Source: PWXP01 sp034005525 (GTDB taxonomy: Bacteria; Planctomycetota; Planctomycetia; Pirellulales; Thermoguttaceae). From it: DNA of 64,000 bases. Position 1 is the stretch's first letter, and every line of letters begins with the position of its first letter. Position numbers and translations under genes: made by a program. The notes beneath the pieces are model-generated. The model worked only from the letters and a program-made list of their open reading frames with translations. It had not been told where the DNA came from and did no database searches. Location of the stretch: NCBI GenBank assembly GCA_034005525.1, contig JAVEUP010000001.1, forward strand, positions 62,001 to 126,000, read 5' to 3'. This document shows positions 24,798-34,113 of this stretch, in pieces.

Positions 24798-25229
24798 TCA
24801 TTGGCTGGGCGGCAAGGCCGGGGCATCGAAGGGTTCGAGTTGGATATCGAACCGGTTCGAACGGGGCGCGACGGTGAACCGGAGGCCGGAGGTTTCAAAG
24901 CTGGTGTAGTGCGGATGGATTCGATTGGGCGGGGGCGCGTCGGGGTCGTCGCTTTGCGGTTCAGTGATCACAATCTCGTATTCGCCGGCCGGGGCCCCGT
25001 CCGCCGCGGCGAGCGTGCCGAGCCGATAATTGCCCGACGCATCGGTGACGGCCGTCGCGCTGACGGGCGGGTCGGCGCATCGCCACACAAGCTGCACGTC
25101 CTCCAGCGGCGAGCCGTCGTGCGCCGTTACGGTGCCCCGGACGGAATATGTCTTCAAATCACCCCCGCATCCACACAGAACGATGGCCAGGACCATGGCG
25201 AGGCAGCCTTGCACGACACGACAATTCAT
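24798..25229 (-). CDS. lipoprotein with carboxypeptidase-regulatory-like domain
   Basis: A 143-residue protein. The N-terminus is a lipoprotein signal (CLAMVLAIVLCGCGG, lipobox LCGC or VLC). The mature part has the small beta-sandwich pattern of CarboxypepD_reg-like domains: SVRGTVTAHDGSPLEDVQLVW, DASGNYRLGTL, PAGEYEIVITEP, and the planctomycete ending YTSFETSGLRFTV. Such lipoproteins nearly always sit beside DUF1559 genes in planctomycetes, and here one lies 76 bases upstream. The role is unknown; envelope location is likely. Confidence 0.75.
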   Translation of the reverse strand: MNCRVVQGCLAMVLAIVLCGCGGDLKTYSVRGTVTAHDGSPLEDVQLVWRCADPPVSATAVTDASGNYRLGTLAAADGAPAGEYEIVITEPQSDDPDAPPPNRIHPHYTSFETSGLRFTVAPRSNRFDIQLEPFDAPALPPSQ

Positions 25230-25305
25230 GTTCTTCACTCCGGCACGCCGCGGTTGAACCCGGGCTCCCCAGCCGCGGCGCGGGCTGAGAAGCTGACGTT
25301 CGACG

Positions 25306-26220
25306 CTAGAACGCTCCGGACGGAATGACTTCGCCACCGGCGCGGGTAACCAGCTTGCCTGCCACGGCGCTGTCAATTTGCACCGAGATGGCCTGGACGC
25401 TCCCGTCGCAGAAGACGAAATGCACAATGCCCGGATGATCGCTGCCGAAACCGCTCCGATCGCGATCGCGGGCGATCGGGTAGCTTGGCCCCAGCAGAGT
25501 TCCGTTATAGTTGTCGCCGTTGTAGGCACTGCGGGCGCGGGCGGTGCGGTAGGTGACCTCGCCCGCCAGCAGCGTGTTGCTCGTGCCGTCGCGAATGGAT
25601 GCGAAATCAGTGTGCGACCGCCAGCCGGTCAGTTTGCGGGGGTGACTGGGAAAGCTGTCGTGATTCCCGTAGACGATTGCGCCATCCTGGTCCTTGTTCA
25701 ACCAGCTTGCACCCAGGGAGGTCGTGCCGGTAGTAGCCGAGTAGTCGCTGATTGCCCCCGTCCACTGCCGCGACTGGTCGTGGCCGTGAACGCTGTCCGG
25801 CGTGGTCCGGGCAAGATAGCCCTGGTGGTTTCTCGAGGGGCAGAGATACATAGCCGGCTGCGCCTCGCGCACCCAGTCGGGCATATCGTAGAAGCAGCCT
25901 TCGGCCATGTCCCAGCCATCGTACACGGCCTGCTGCTCCAGGTACGGCAGGATTTGGAATTGCCAGGTGTGCTGGTGCTCGCTCACCCGGCTGGACGGGA
26001 GCTGCTGCTTGTTGGCCGCGGAGAAATTATGCACCGCCAGACCGATCTGCTTCAGATTGTTCAGGCACTGCGCCCGGCGGGCCGCCTCGCGCGCCGCTTG
26101 CACCGCCGGCAGCAGCAGCGCAATCAAGATGCCGATGATGGTGATGACGACCAGCAACTCGACCAGCGTAAAACCGCTTCCGGGGCTTGGCTTCGTGGAC
26201 CGTCGGCTGTCGACAGACAT
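25306..26220 (-). CDS. DUF1559 family prepilin-like protein
   Basis: A 304-residue protein. The class III signal is textbook: GSG before FTLVELLVVITIIGILIALL, then PAVQAAREAARRAQCLNNLKQIG, the planctomycete DUF1559 start. The C-terminal half carries the usual H-X9-DG segment (DHPGIVHFVFCDGSVQAI). ATG 26220 has AAGGAGT 6 bases upstream. These are abundant pseudopilin-like envelope proteins of unsettled function. It forms a unit with the lipoprotein and possibly the pectate-lyase-like gene downstream. Confidence 0.93.
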   Translation of the reverse strand: MSVDSRRSTKPSPGSGFTLVELLVVITIIGILIALLLPAVQAAREAARRAQCLNNLKQIGLAVHNFSAANKQQLPSSRVSEHQHTWQFQILPYLEQQAVYDGWDMAEGCFYDMPDWVREAQPAMYLCPSRNHQGYLARTTPDSVHGHDQSRQWTGAISDYSATTGTTSLGASWLNKDQDGAIVYGNHDSFPSHPRKLTGWRSHTDFASIRDGTSNTLLAGEVTYRTARARSAYNGDNYNGTLLGPSYPIARDRDRSGFGSDHPGIVHFVFCDGSVQAISVQIDSAVAGKLVTRAGGEVIPSGAF

Positions 26221-26267
26221 TCGCTACTCCTTGCGTGAATGGGACTCGGGGCAATTGGCTTTGGAGT

Positions 26268-26285
26268 GCGGGAATTCATTCCCGC
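26268..26285. terminator. hairpin between the LamG protein and DUF1559 genes
   Basis: GCGGGAA / TTCCCGC stem of 7 bp with a TTCA loop. It lies between the end of the large PEP-CTERM gene and the start of the DUF1559 gene on the minus strand. No clear U-tract follows on that strand. Confidence 0.35.
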
Positions 26286-26413
26286 TTTGCTCTTCCGCGT
26301 GCGTGCATTGTTCAATGTCGTCCTAAGACGCCCTCGAAGCGTGACTCACTCGCCGGAAAGCGGCGATACGCCGCAGTCCAAGGCACTTCTGCCGCGCGGC
26401 CCTAGCCACCGTC

Positions 26414-29400
26414 TCAACGTTTCCTGCGCCGGCCCCCGGCCAGCATCACCAGCAGCCCGAGGCATGCCATCAGCAGGGTGCCGGGCTCGGGAACAGCCAG
26501 CACGGCAAACTGGCTGTTGTGGTTGAGCACTGCCCATGCGGCGTGGTTCGCTGTATCGACGCCCCAGGAGCCGAGCAGGGCGCTGAGGTCGGAGCCATGC
26601 TCGCCAGCGAAGTCGGTCCACGAGCCCGCGTAGTCCGCCACGGCCGACTCGCCCATGCCGGAATTGCCGTACACTGCATTGATCCAGTCGCCGTCGAGCC
26701 ATGCCAAGAATACGGAGTCATGGTACGGCTGCACAAGCGAGGCATCGTAGCTCATTTGCAGCACGAACGGATCGGTCCGGCCGCTGTCGTCGCCGTCCAT
26801 GCCGCTCAGTTGCAGTACGTCGCTTATTAAGTTGCTCAGCGGCGGAAGTGCGGCCGTCTCGGCGGGGCTCGCGGTGCGCCAGGCCATTCCCACGTCGAGC
26901 GGGCCACCCTGGTTGTTCACGCCGGCCAGCAGGTCGGCGGTGGTCGCCAACGTGTCCGGGTCTACGATCTGCGAGCCCAATCCGGCGAACGAGCCATTGG
27001 CGGCAACCCGGCGGAGGATCGTCGGGTCGTTGGTGCCGAACGCATCGCCCGCCGCGGCCACCTGCACGTGCGCGGAACCGTTCAGGGCCAGCGAACCGGT
27101 CACGTGCAGCGTTCCGGCCGCGACCGTCGTGCCGCCGGTATACGTATTCTCGCCGGCAAGGGTGAGGGTGCCCTGCCCCAACTTCTCCAACCCGCCAATG
27201 CCGATCACGCCATTGGTATAGGTGACCTCGACACCGTCGTCGACGTCGATGCCGGCAACGAAGGTGCCGCCGATCTGAGCAATCTCGTCGAGGCTCAGGG
27301 CCCGATCGTACACGCGCACATCGTCGATCAGGTGTTGGACGAAGTCGGACGCACTGCCGGGGGCATTGTGGCCGATCAGGAAGCTGCTGTACTGGTTGAG
27401 GCCTCCCGCCGGCAGGGATCGGCCGGCAACCAGCACGCCATCGGCGTAGAGACGCATGTAGCTCTCCGGCCGGCTGACGACCATGGTTAGATGCACCCAT
27501 TCGTCCTGCGGCAACACGGTGTTGAGCGAGGTTCGTGTCGTGCCAGTCCTGGTTCCATCAATGGCAACCTCGGCGAAGATATTGCCGCTGGCATCGAAGT
27601 CGATCCCTTTGCCGAAACTCCTGAATCCCAAGAGTCTTTGATGATAGTTCGACAGGCCATCGGTTCTTTGCACCCAGGCGGAGATGGTGAACTCGCCGGT
27701 GAAGGTATCGGCCAGCGTCGTCGTAACGTTGTTCGTCCTGCCGTCAAAAGAGAGCGCCTGGTTAAGACGGCCGAATCGGTCTTCCGTCCAGGTAGCGCCG
27801 TTGACCGTTCCGTGCTTCGCGTTGCCCGAGGCGTCCTGGGCCGTTCCGTCGAACTGCCACCAGGCGGCCAACCCGTCGGCAACATCCAGCACGACGCGGT
27901 TCGACACCTCGGCGGAAACGCTGTGCCGTAGTGCGCCCCCGTCTATGAGGACGTCCCCGGCTCCGAGCGCGGAGGCGTGGGCGACGTCGAGCACGCCGGC
28001 CTTCACGTGGATGGGACCCGTGTGCGTGTTGGGGCCGGCCAAGGTCACCGTGCCCTCGCCCCTTTGGACAATCGTTCCGGGCCCGGAGATGGCGCCGCTT
28101 ACCGTCAGCGCACCGCTGCGGTCGAACACCAAGGCCGTATTGTTGACCACCGGGCCGGTGCCCAGCGTGCCGGTCGTCCCGCCGTCGCCCACCTGCAAGG
28201 TGCCGGCGTCGATTCGCGTCGTGCCCTCATACGTATTGGTGCCTGCCAAAACCAGCGTGCCGGGGCCGGTCTTCGTGAACCCGCCCAGGCCCGTGATCGT
28301 GCTCCCGGCGCGGAAGTCGAGCGACTGCGCTGCGGTGTTGCCAACGCGAATTTCGTTGCCCGCAACGTCGTCCAGGGCCAACGTGCCCGTATAGCGGAAG
28401 TAGCCCGTACTGCCGGACGCGACCTCGAGGGCGCCTCCTTGCAGGCGCGACGTCAGACTGTAGGTGGTGTCGGCTTCGTTGAGCCGCAGGATTCCGTCGG
28501 CTGCCACGTTCAGTTGTCCGGCCCAATCCTTGAAGGCCCTGGGGACCAGGCACACGGCTCCATCGCCGATGGTGCCCACGTCGGCGGGAAAGTCGGGCAG
28601 GCGCGAAGAGTCCCAGCCGGGGCTTCCCAGCGTGTCGATGCTGCCGGTCCCCGAGAAGGTTGCCGACACGGCGGGCAGGACCTCCAGCCGCGGCGCGAAC
28701 GAACCGCCGGATTGTTCCTTGCTCCAGAACCGCGCCTGCAAAGTGGCCTCGCTCTTGGCACGAATCATGAAGGTTACAAGCCCGTTGGTGTCTTCGCGCA
28801 GGAAATCGACTAGGGCATCAGTCTTAGCTTGCGTATCGTTCGTCACCACGTATTGCTCGCCATTCGTGGTGAACTCGTAGAGGAAGACCGCGTTGGCGTC
28901 GAAGGCGTTCGCATCCGAACCCGAGGTGGGTACACCGTTGTTGCCGGGCGCATTATTCCACGTGATGGAGCCGGTCCCGGTTTCCGGCCAGTCTTCACCG
29001 AGCCGGCCGGTTCCATAGCTGCCAACGACCAGGGACGCATCACTCAGGCCAAACAGTTCAAACGTGGGGCTGCCGGCGCGTGCGTAGTGGAACTCGAGCA
29101 CGGCGTCGGCCGTCGAGGCAAACACGATTCCACCCTCGGCAAATCGGACGTAGCTCTTTTCGTACCGGTGCTGCCCACTGGTTCCGGGGCTGAAGCGGGC
29201 CGAGAACGTGACGCCGCCGCCGTAGTTGTTATTCGAGTTGTCGGTGATCGACCCGGTAGGTACACCCTCGCCATCCACGTTGTAGTTAAGGCCCTGGATC
29301 GTGGCATCGGCATCGGCGTACAGCAAGACGGGGGCCGCCGAGGCAGCCGCTGGCAACATTATGGCAGCCAGGGCTGCCAGAAGCCACGCCGCGGGCATTG

Positions 29401-29473
29401 TCGCCCGCAGGAACTCGGCATGGCGAGACAACGTCGGTAAACGATGGCCGGATTCCAAAATGACTGTACCCAT
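26414..29473 (-). CDS. large secreted PEP-CTERM protein with LamG domain and autotransporter-type strand repeats
   Basis: A 1019-residue protein. A long signal region (MPAAWLLAALAAIMLPAAASA) precedes a beta-rich N-terminal domain (~residues 45-280, DADATIQGLNYN, YEKSYVRFAEG). Three autotransporter-associated strand repeats of the type GPGTLVLAGTNTYEGTT are at about residues 392-428, 466-499 and 757-792. A LamG/concanavalin-like domain is at ~530-735 (LAAWWQFDGTAQDASGN, FTISAWVQR, DDVRVYDRALSLDEIAQI). The C-terminus is a PEP-CTERM sorting signal (VPEPGTLLMACLG... RRRKR), so an exosortase elsewhere in the genome should process it. The ATG is chosen for GCGGAG upstream and the signal peptide. 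Probably a surface or extracellular adhesive protein. Confidence 0.85.
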   Translation of the reverse strand: MGTVILESGHRLPTLSRHAEFLRATMPAAWLLAALAAIMLPAAASAAPVLLYADADATIQGLNYNVDGEGVPTGSITDNSNNNYGGGVTFSARFSPGTSGQHRYEKSYVRFAEGGIVFASTADAVLEFHYARAGSPTFELFGLSDASLVVGSYGTGRLGEDWPETGTGSITWNNAPGNNGVPTSGSDANAFDANAVFLYEFTTNGEQYVVTNDTQAKTDALVDFLREDTNGLVTFMIRAKSEATLQARFWSKEQSGGSFAPRLEVLPAVSATFSGTGSIDTLGSPGWDSSRLPDFPADVGTIGDGAVCLVPRAFKDWAGQLNVAADGILRLNEADTTYSLTSRLQGGALEVASGSTGYFRYTGTLALDDVAGNEIRVGNTAAQSLDFRAGSTITGLGGFTKTGPGTLVLAGTNTYEGTTRIDAGTLQVGDGGTTGTLGTGPVVNNTALVFDRSGALTVSGAISGPGTIVQRGEGTVTLAGPNTHTGPIHVKAGVLDVAHASALGAGDVLIDGGALRHSVSAEVSNRVVLDVADGLAAWWQFDGTAQDASGNAKHGTVNGATWTEDRFGRLNQALSFDGRTNNVTTTLADTFTGEFTISAWVQRTDGLSNYHQRLLGFRSFGKGIDFDASGNIFAEVAIDGTRTGTTRTSLNTVLPQDEWVHLTMVVSRPESYMRLYADGVLVAGRSLPAGGLNQYSSFLIGHNAPGSASDFVQHLIDDVRVYDRALSLDEIAQIGGTFVAGIDVDDGVEVTYTNGVIGIGGLEKLGQGTLTLAGENTYTGGTTVAAGTLHVTGSLALNGSAHVQVAAAGDAFGTNDPTILRRVAANGSFAGLGSQIVDPDTLATTADLLAGVNNQGGPLDVGMAWRTASPAETAALPPLSNLISDVLQLSGMDGDDSGRTDPFVLQMSYDASLVQPYHDSVFLAWLDGDWINAVYGNSGMGESAVADYAGSWTDFAGEHGSDLSALLGSWGVDTANHAAWAVLNHNSQFAVLAVPEPGTLLMACLGLLVMLAGGRRRKR

Positions 29474-30219
29474 CGGCTCACTCCGCCTGCGGAAAGGCTC
29501 GGTTGGTCGAAGGCGCAAACTCCCGCAATAAGCAGCACCCACACGCCGTTGCCGGGTTTGTCCCGGCGGCAATAAAATCCATGGTGTCGCACCTCAAACG
29601 GCCGCCGTGTGTTCGCGCGGCTGCCGGGGCACAACAACGCGGGCGGCCGAGCCGCCCGTATAGTCTGTATTGTAGCAGAGGGAAGCAGGTAGGACAAACA
29701 CTTCGTACGCCATGCCGCTACTCTGCGGGGGGGTATGTACGGCCAGTTGGGACGTGAGGGGGGGCGTTGCGTCACCCCGGATTATTCAAATGCGTAGGGT
29801 GGGTCAAGGTCGCGTAAGTCCTTGGTGGGCCTGCGCAAGCCAGACCGGGGGTGGTTTGCACGTCGTGCGCTGGAAGCAGGCCCGGCAAAGCGACCGAAGG
29901 CCCACCAGGGTCTTAGCTTGCTTGTCACCACCCTACATCGTCATGAATAATCCGGGCTTGCCGGAACCACCCCGGAGACTCCCCGCGGACGCCGGCACCT
30001 TCCCTTGCTCCTCGGCCGCCATCTGTGCGTGGCGAAGTCTACAAGATTCACCACGTAGCATGAGTATTGGCTGTTGCGGCCCGTTGTCCAACTTGGCGCC
30101 GTCATGTACGATACGGCTACCGAAGGAGTTGCTGGAGCGGAAACAGGACGATGTGGTCTTGTCCGAGCAGGTGGCTCATCCAACCATCGGCTCGTGTTTC
30201 GGGCGAGCATCAACAACGT
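29474..30219. other. intergenic region before the ketosynthase-fold gene
   Basis: About 745 bases with no supportable gene. It holds a CGGGCGGC/GCCGCCCG hairpin at 29640-29658 and the first 143-bp GTAGGGTGG repeat (listed separately). The rest is unremarkable. Confidence 0.4.
29794..29936 (+). repeat. 143-bp GTAGGGTGGG repeat, left copy
   Basis: It starts GTAGGGTGGGTCAAGGTCGCG and ends CTTGTCACCACCCTAC, so it has GTAGGGTGG inverted termini. An inverted copy of equal length, roughly 80% alike by eye, lies at 31503-31645. The two bracket the ketosynthase-fold gene. Confidence 0.7.
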
Positions 30220-31485
30220 ATGAGCAGTGGTTCCCAAATAGCCATAACTGGAATGGGTGTTATCAGCCCATCCGGAATAGGTACCGACGCCTTCTGGGCG
30301 TCGCTGTGCGCGCGCCGCAGTGCGGTTCGCGACCTGGCGCTGTTTCCCGTTCCGGGGTTGCCCACGACCTTCGGCGCTGAAGTGGCTGATTTCGACCCGA
30401 AGCAATACGTTCGGCCGCGGAAGAGCCTGAAGGTGATGAGTCGCGACATTCAAATGGCGTGCGCGGCGGCGGATCTGGCTTGTGCGCAAGCGGGCCACCA
30501 TGCGGCGCCCTTCAAGCCGGAACGCCTGGGCGTGCTCTTCGGAGCGGAACCGATTCCTGTCGACGTGAATGAACTGGTCGTCGCGTTTCGAAGCTGCCTG
30601 GTGGGCGGGCAGTTCGACTTCGAATTATGGGGGAAGAATGCCATGTCTGAGCTATTCCCCCTCTGGATGCTCAAGTATCTGCCCAACATGCCCGCCTGCC
30701 ATATTGCGATTGCCCAGGACGCGCGGGGGCCGAACAACTCGATGACCCTGGGCGATGTATCGAGTTTGCTGGCAGTGGCGGAGGCCGTTCGGGTGATTGA
30801 GCGAGGCCACGCCGACGTGATCGTTGCCGGTGGCGCCAGTTCGCGCATCGCCCCGCCGCTGTGGGTGCGAAGCGGTGTATTCGAGTACACCCGCCGCAAT
30901 GAGAATCCCGCCGCCGCCAGCCGGCCGTTCGACGCCGGGCGCGACGGCATGGTAGCCGGGGAGGGGGCTGCCGCATTCGTGCTGGAAACCGTTCGCCGTG
31001 CCGAGTCGCGCGGGGCAACCATCCTTGCCCGCGTTCTCGGCTTCGCCAGTGCCTTCGAACCCACCCGCAACGGGCAGCCCCTTGCCGGAACGGCCATTCG
31101 CGCGGCAATTTTGCAGGCATTGGACCATGCCGGACTAACGCCTTCCGATGTTGGGCATGTGAACGCGCACGGCGCAAGCACGCGCCATGACGACAGGATT
31201 GAGGCCCAGGCAATCCGGGAAACGCTGGGCGACGTGCCCGTGTTTGCTCCGAAGAGTTACTTCGGCAATCTGGGGCCCGGCGGCGGCGCCGTCGAGATGG
31301 TCGCCAGCGTGCTGGCGATTGCTCACGGGTTGGTGCCGCCGACGCTCAACTACGAGCATCCCGACCCCGAGTGCCCGGTACACGTCGTCTCCGGCGAAGG
31401 TGAACCGTCGCGCCGGCCTACCGCTTTGCTGCTGAACCACACACCGCAGGGGCAAGCCGCCGCGTTGGTGGTCGGCGCGGCGTAA
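30220..31485 (+). CDS. beta-ketoacyl synthase fold protein lacking catalytic Cys
   Basis: A 421-residue thiolase-fold protein clearly related to FabF (KAS II): ITGMGVISPSG at the start, NMPACHIAIAQDARGPNNS, ADVIVAGGASS, PFDAGRDGMVAGEGA, HVNAHGAS. Aligned by hand to FabF, the nucleophile Cys is replaced by Asp179 (TLGDVSS for TACTSG). The first catalytic His is kept (His318 in NAHGAST) and the second is replaced by Asn350 (SYFGNLG for SMTGHLL). Lys345 is kept. It should not condense acyl chains by the normal route and may be a chain-length-factor-like or decarboxylating partner. It stands alone, no ACP or partner KAS adjacent, bracketed by inverted repeats. The ATG lacks a good ribosome site. 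Confidence 0.85.
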   Translation: MSSGSQIAITGMGVISPSGIGTDAFWASLCARRSAVRDLALFPVPGLPTTFGAEVADFDPKQYVRPRKSLKVMSRDIQMACAAADLACAQAGHHAAPFKPERLGVLFGAEPIPVDVNELVVAFRSCLVGGQFDFELWGKNAMSELFPLWMLKYLPNMPACHIAIAQDARGPNNSMTLGDVSSLLAVAEAVRVIERGHADVIVAGGASSRIAPPLWVRSGVFEYTRRNENPAAASRPFDAGRDGMVAGEGAAAFVLETVRRAESRGATILARVLGFASAFEPTRNGQPLAGTAIRAAILQALDHAGLTPSDVGHVNAHGASTRHDDRIEAQAIRETLGDVPVFAPKSYFGNLGPGGGAVEMVASVLAIAHGLVPPTLNYEHPDPECPVHVVSGEGEPSRRPTALLLNHTPQGQAAALVVGAA

Positions 31486-31502
31486 TCCTCCTGACCGTCT
31501 GC

Positions 31503-31645
31503 GCAGGGCGGTAACAAGCAAGCCAAGACCCTGGTGGGCCTTCGGCCGCTTGGCCGGACCTGCTTCCTGTGGGCGGCGTGCAAACTATCCCGGGCGTGGC
31601 CTGCGCAGGCCCCCCCAAAGACTTACGCGACCTTGTCGCACCTAC
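31503..31645 (-). repeat. 143-bp GTAGGTGCGACAAGG repeat, right inverted copy
   Basis: Reverse-complement relative of 29794-29936 with the same length. Shared blocks include AAGGTCGCGTAAGTC and GAAGGCCCACCAGGGTCTT. It begins 17 bases after the ketosynthase-fold stop and ends just before the next convergent gene. Confidence 0.7.
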
Positions 31646-31659
31646 ATGACTGATCCGGG

Positions 31660-33969
31660 TTAACGGCGCGAGGCAACCTCGAAGGGTATTGCGGGGAACA
31701 TTCCGATCGCGTAGCGGCTGGTGGTGGGTTTCTCGCCTTCCTCCTTCGGCGGGACGGTGCGTTCCCGGAAGACGAGGAAGATCAGGTTGCCCTTCAGGCC
31801 GGCCTTAATGTGCTCGGGGTCGCACTTGACGGGAACGACCACGCCGCCAGGCATCACCACAGGATCCTCGAGTGTGATTCCCTCGGGCGGCTCGCTCAAT
31901 TCAAATCGAAGTTCGCTGGCGGCCTTTGCGTCGCCCACTTGCACGCGGACAGGCGCCGGTCCGGCTGTGGAAAGCCGTATCGCCTGGTCGACGAACTTAC
32001 ACGGCGGTGCGCCGGGCGCGCTGCCCGTGACGAACACCGTCCAGTTTTGCGTCGGCACCAGGTGGTACCAGATGAATGCCTGCATCATCTCTTCGGCGGG
32101 CAGGGCTGGCCGGGAAAGAAGCCGACGGCCGCGCCCCGCGGCATGACCGTTGATTTGAAGCACGACCGGCTCCGGGGTTGGCTCCCGCGGAACGTTCAGC
32201 GTAAGGCGCGACTCGTTTTGCCCGCCCGGCACCCAGGCGCCGCTTATGCTGAATCCCGGCGGTGCGTTGACCAACTCCAGCATAATGTCACCGTCGAACC
32301 CGTCCTTGCGAATGGCGTGCACGGAAATCGGCACGCACGTACCCGCTCGCCCGGTAACGCTGGAAGGCGTCACGCGCAGGTCAAAATCAGGCCGAGGCGG
32401 CCGAAGGTAAAGGCGGTAGGCAAAGTCCGATCCGCCCCGCCCTTGCGAATCGGTAATCGACACGTAACGCGCGCCCTGAGTGCTTGTGTGAAGCCGGGAA
32501 TCGGCATGGTGGGTGATCAGAGGCCAGCTCCGGTCTTCGTAGTCTTCGTTGTGCGCCATCACCCTTCCCCGCGGATCGTGCAGGCGGACCACCGAATCGA
32601 GCGGGGAGTAGAGTCGCCGGGCGAAGACTTCCATCACCATCGCGCCCGAGCCTTCGATCTGGAAATAATCGACGTCGCCCGGCCGGTCGATCCGGCCGTT
32701 GATCACCATGGGAGTGCTCACGCCCTGGGCTGTCTCGGGAGTGTCGTTGGGCTCCCTTTCGAGCACTTCCGGCAGATTGTCCATAATGAATCCGACACGG
32801 TTGGTGACTATGTTGTCCTTCTCAACGAAGACAGGGTGGATGCTTCGGATGAGGTCGTGGGCCGGCTCAATGCGGACCGAATTGACGGGCAGATTCCAGC
32901 CCATCAGCTCGACGGTAGCCGACTCGCCGATTCGGCCGCCCAGCGGGAATATCCCGGTGATATAGGGAATCTCTCCGATGGAAATCCGGTAGATGAAATC
33001 CTCTCGCCCACGATAAATGGAGTCGCGGACCTCGATGATGTACTTGCCGTCCGCGGGTATTTCGCAGAAGAGGACCGGGTCGTGCCGGAAGCCGAGCGAG
33101 TCGGCAAACGCCACTTCGCGCCCCTTATCGTCGTACAAACGCAGCACCGCCTGGAACCAGCCGGGGACCCCGTCGGCGATGTAGGGGATCACTTCCCGGG
33201 CGGCGCAGTGGGCCACCAGCTTCATGCCTTTCTTGGCATCGAAGGCGAACCGGTCGACGTCGCCGGGCATGATCTGGCCGTTGATCAGCGAGGGAAGTTG
33301 CACGTATACGGAAGGGTGTGGTTCAAGGTCGTTCGGCTCCTGCTCGGAGACCTCCGGCCACTGCCCCACGTGGAACCATCGCGGATTCGACATGCCCGTG
33401 GGGGTGAGCACGCGGAGTTCACGTGGACCGATCTCGGCATCCGGCGCCAGCTCAATTCGGACCGTAAGCTCTTCCTCGAGCTGCGCGTTGGGCTGCCGCT
33501 TGGGATCGGCCGACCGCTTCTGGTATTTCTTTTGTTCTTCGAGGTGCTCCTCGGTGATGCCGAGCAGCTTGTGGGCCTCTTCGCGAGTGATCTTTCGCCC
33601 CTCCTTCTTTTCCACTTCCTCGATCTTGGCCATGGTCTGGATACCGATGCGGACGGACTCACCCTGGTTCATCGGCCGATACCAACTAACAACCTCGGCC
33701 TTCACGCCACCGCCCGAAACAAAGGCACGGGCCACGTCCTTAATCCGCTGCCCCTCGATGACAATCTCGTAGTCCAGCCCGCTGCGAGCGCCGGGGGGCG
33801 ACATGTGTTGCCCGCCGATGACCACATCGAACGTCGTCCCGCGCCGACCGCCGCCGGGATAGACATAGCCGATGTACGGATCGTTACCGCCGCGTTGCGC
33901 AGCCACCTCGGAAGCGGCGGTAAGCAACAAGGCGATCGCAAGAGTGCACCACCAACGAATACAGACCAT
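31660..33969 (-). CDS. secreted protein with pre-peptidase C-terminal-type domains
   Basis: A 769-residue protein. Signal peptide MVCIRWWCTLAIALLLTAASEVAA. Residues ~25-240 include IPT/TIG-like sandwich elements (YVYPGGGRRGTTFDVVIGG, GPRELRVLTPTGMSNPRWF) with a charged helical insert (EEVEKKEGRKITREEA). Three PPC-like domains follow, marked EQEPNDLEPHPS...GDVDRFAFDA, REPNDTPETAQGV...GDVDYFQIEG, and a third less clear. The C-terminal half has Ig-like strands. In planctomycetes this gene type accompanies DUF1501 and DUF1549/DUF1553 genes, as here. It is probably periplasmic or surface; a polysaccharide or sulfate-ester degrading complex is often proposed but not proven. Confidence 0.8.
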   Translation of the reverse strand: MVCIRWWCTLAIALLLTAASEVAAQRGGNDPYIGYVYPGGGRRGTTFDVVIGGQHMSPPGARSGLDYEIVIEGQRIKDVARAFVSGGGVKAEVVSWYRPMNQGESVRIGIQTMAKIEEVEKKEGRKITREEAHKLLGITEEHLEEQKKYQKRSADPKRQPNAQLEEELTVRIELAPDAEIGPRELRVLTPTGMSNPRWFHVGQWPEVSEQEPNDLEPHPSVYVQLPSLINGQIMPGDVDRFAFDAKKGMKLVAHCAAREVIPYIADGVPGWFQAVLRLYDDKGREVAFADSLGFRHDPVLFCEIPADGKYIIEVRDSIYRGREDFIYRISIGEIPYITGIFPLGGRIGESATVELMGWNLPVNSVRIEPAHDLIRSIHPVFVEKDNIVTNRVGFIMDNLPEVLEREPNDTPETAQGVSTPMVINGRIDRPGDVDYFQIEGSGAMVMEVFARRLYSPLDSVVRLHDPRGRVMAHNEDYEDRSWPLITHHADSRLHTSTQGARYVSITDSQGRGGSDFAYRLYLRPPRPDFDLRVTPSSVTGRAGTCVPISVHAIRKDGFDGDIMLELVNAPPGFSISGAWVPGGQNESRLTLNVPREPTPEPVVLQINGHAAGRGRRLLSRPALPAEEMMQAFIWYHLVPTQNWTVFVTGSAPGAPPCKFVDQAIRLSTAGPAPVRVQVGDAKAASELRFELSEPPEGITLEDPVVMPGGVVVPVKCDPEHIKAGLKGNLIFLVFRERTVPPKEEGEKPTTSRYAIGMFPAIPFEVASRR

Positions 33970-34113
33970 GACAGATTCTCTGAAGGGACATGGATGAAAA
34001 GGCGAGTTGCGGCAGCCGGCATACTGGTAAGTCATCCGACACACCAGCGAAAAGCGGGGAAATCCCGTTCCTTGCCCGCTTCTGCAACGGGTCGCATTGC
34101 TCGCCAAACGGCG

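Noticed and set aside
30310..30750. Possible intact KAS active site at QDARG
   Set aside because: Alignment with FabF puts the nucleophile later, at TLGDVSS; the QDARG segment corresponds to FabF YGLRG and is structural.
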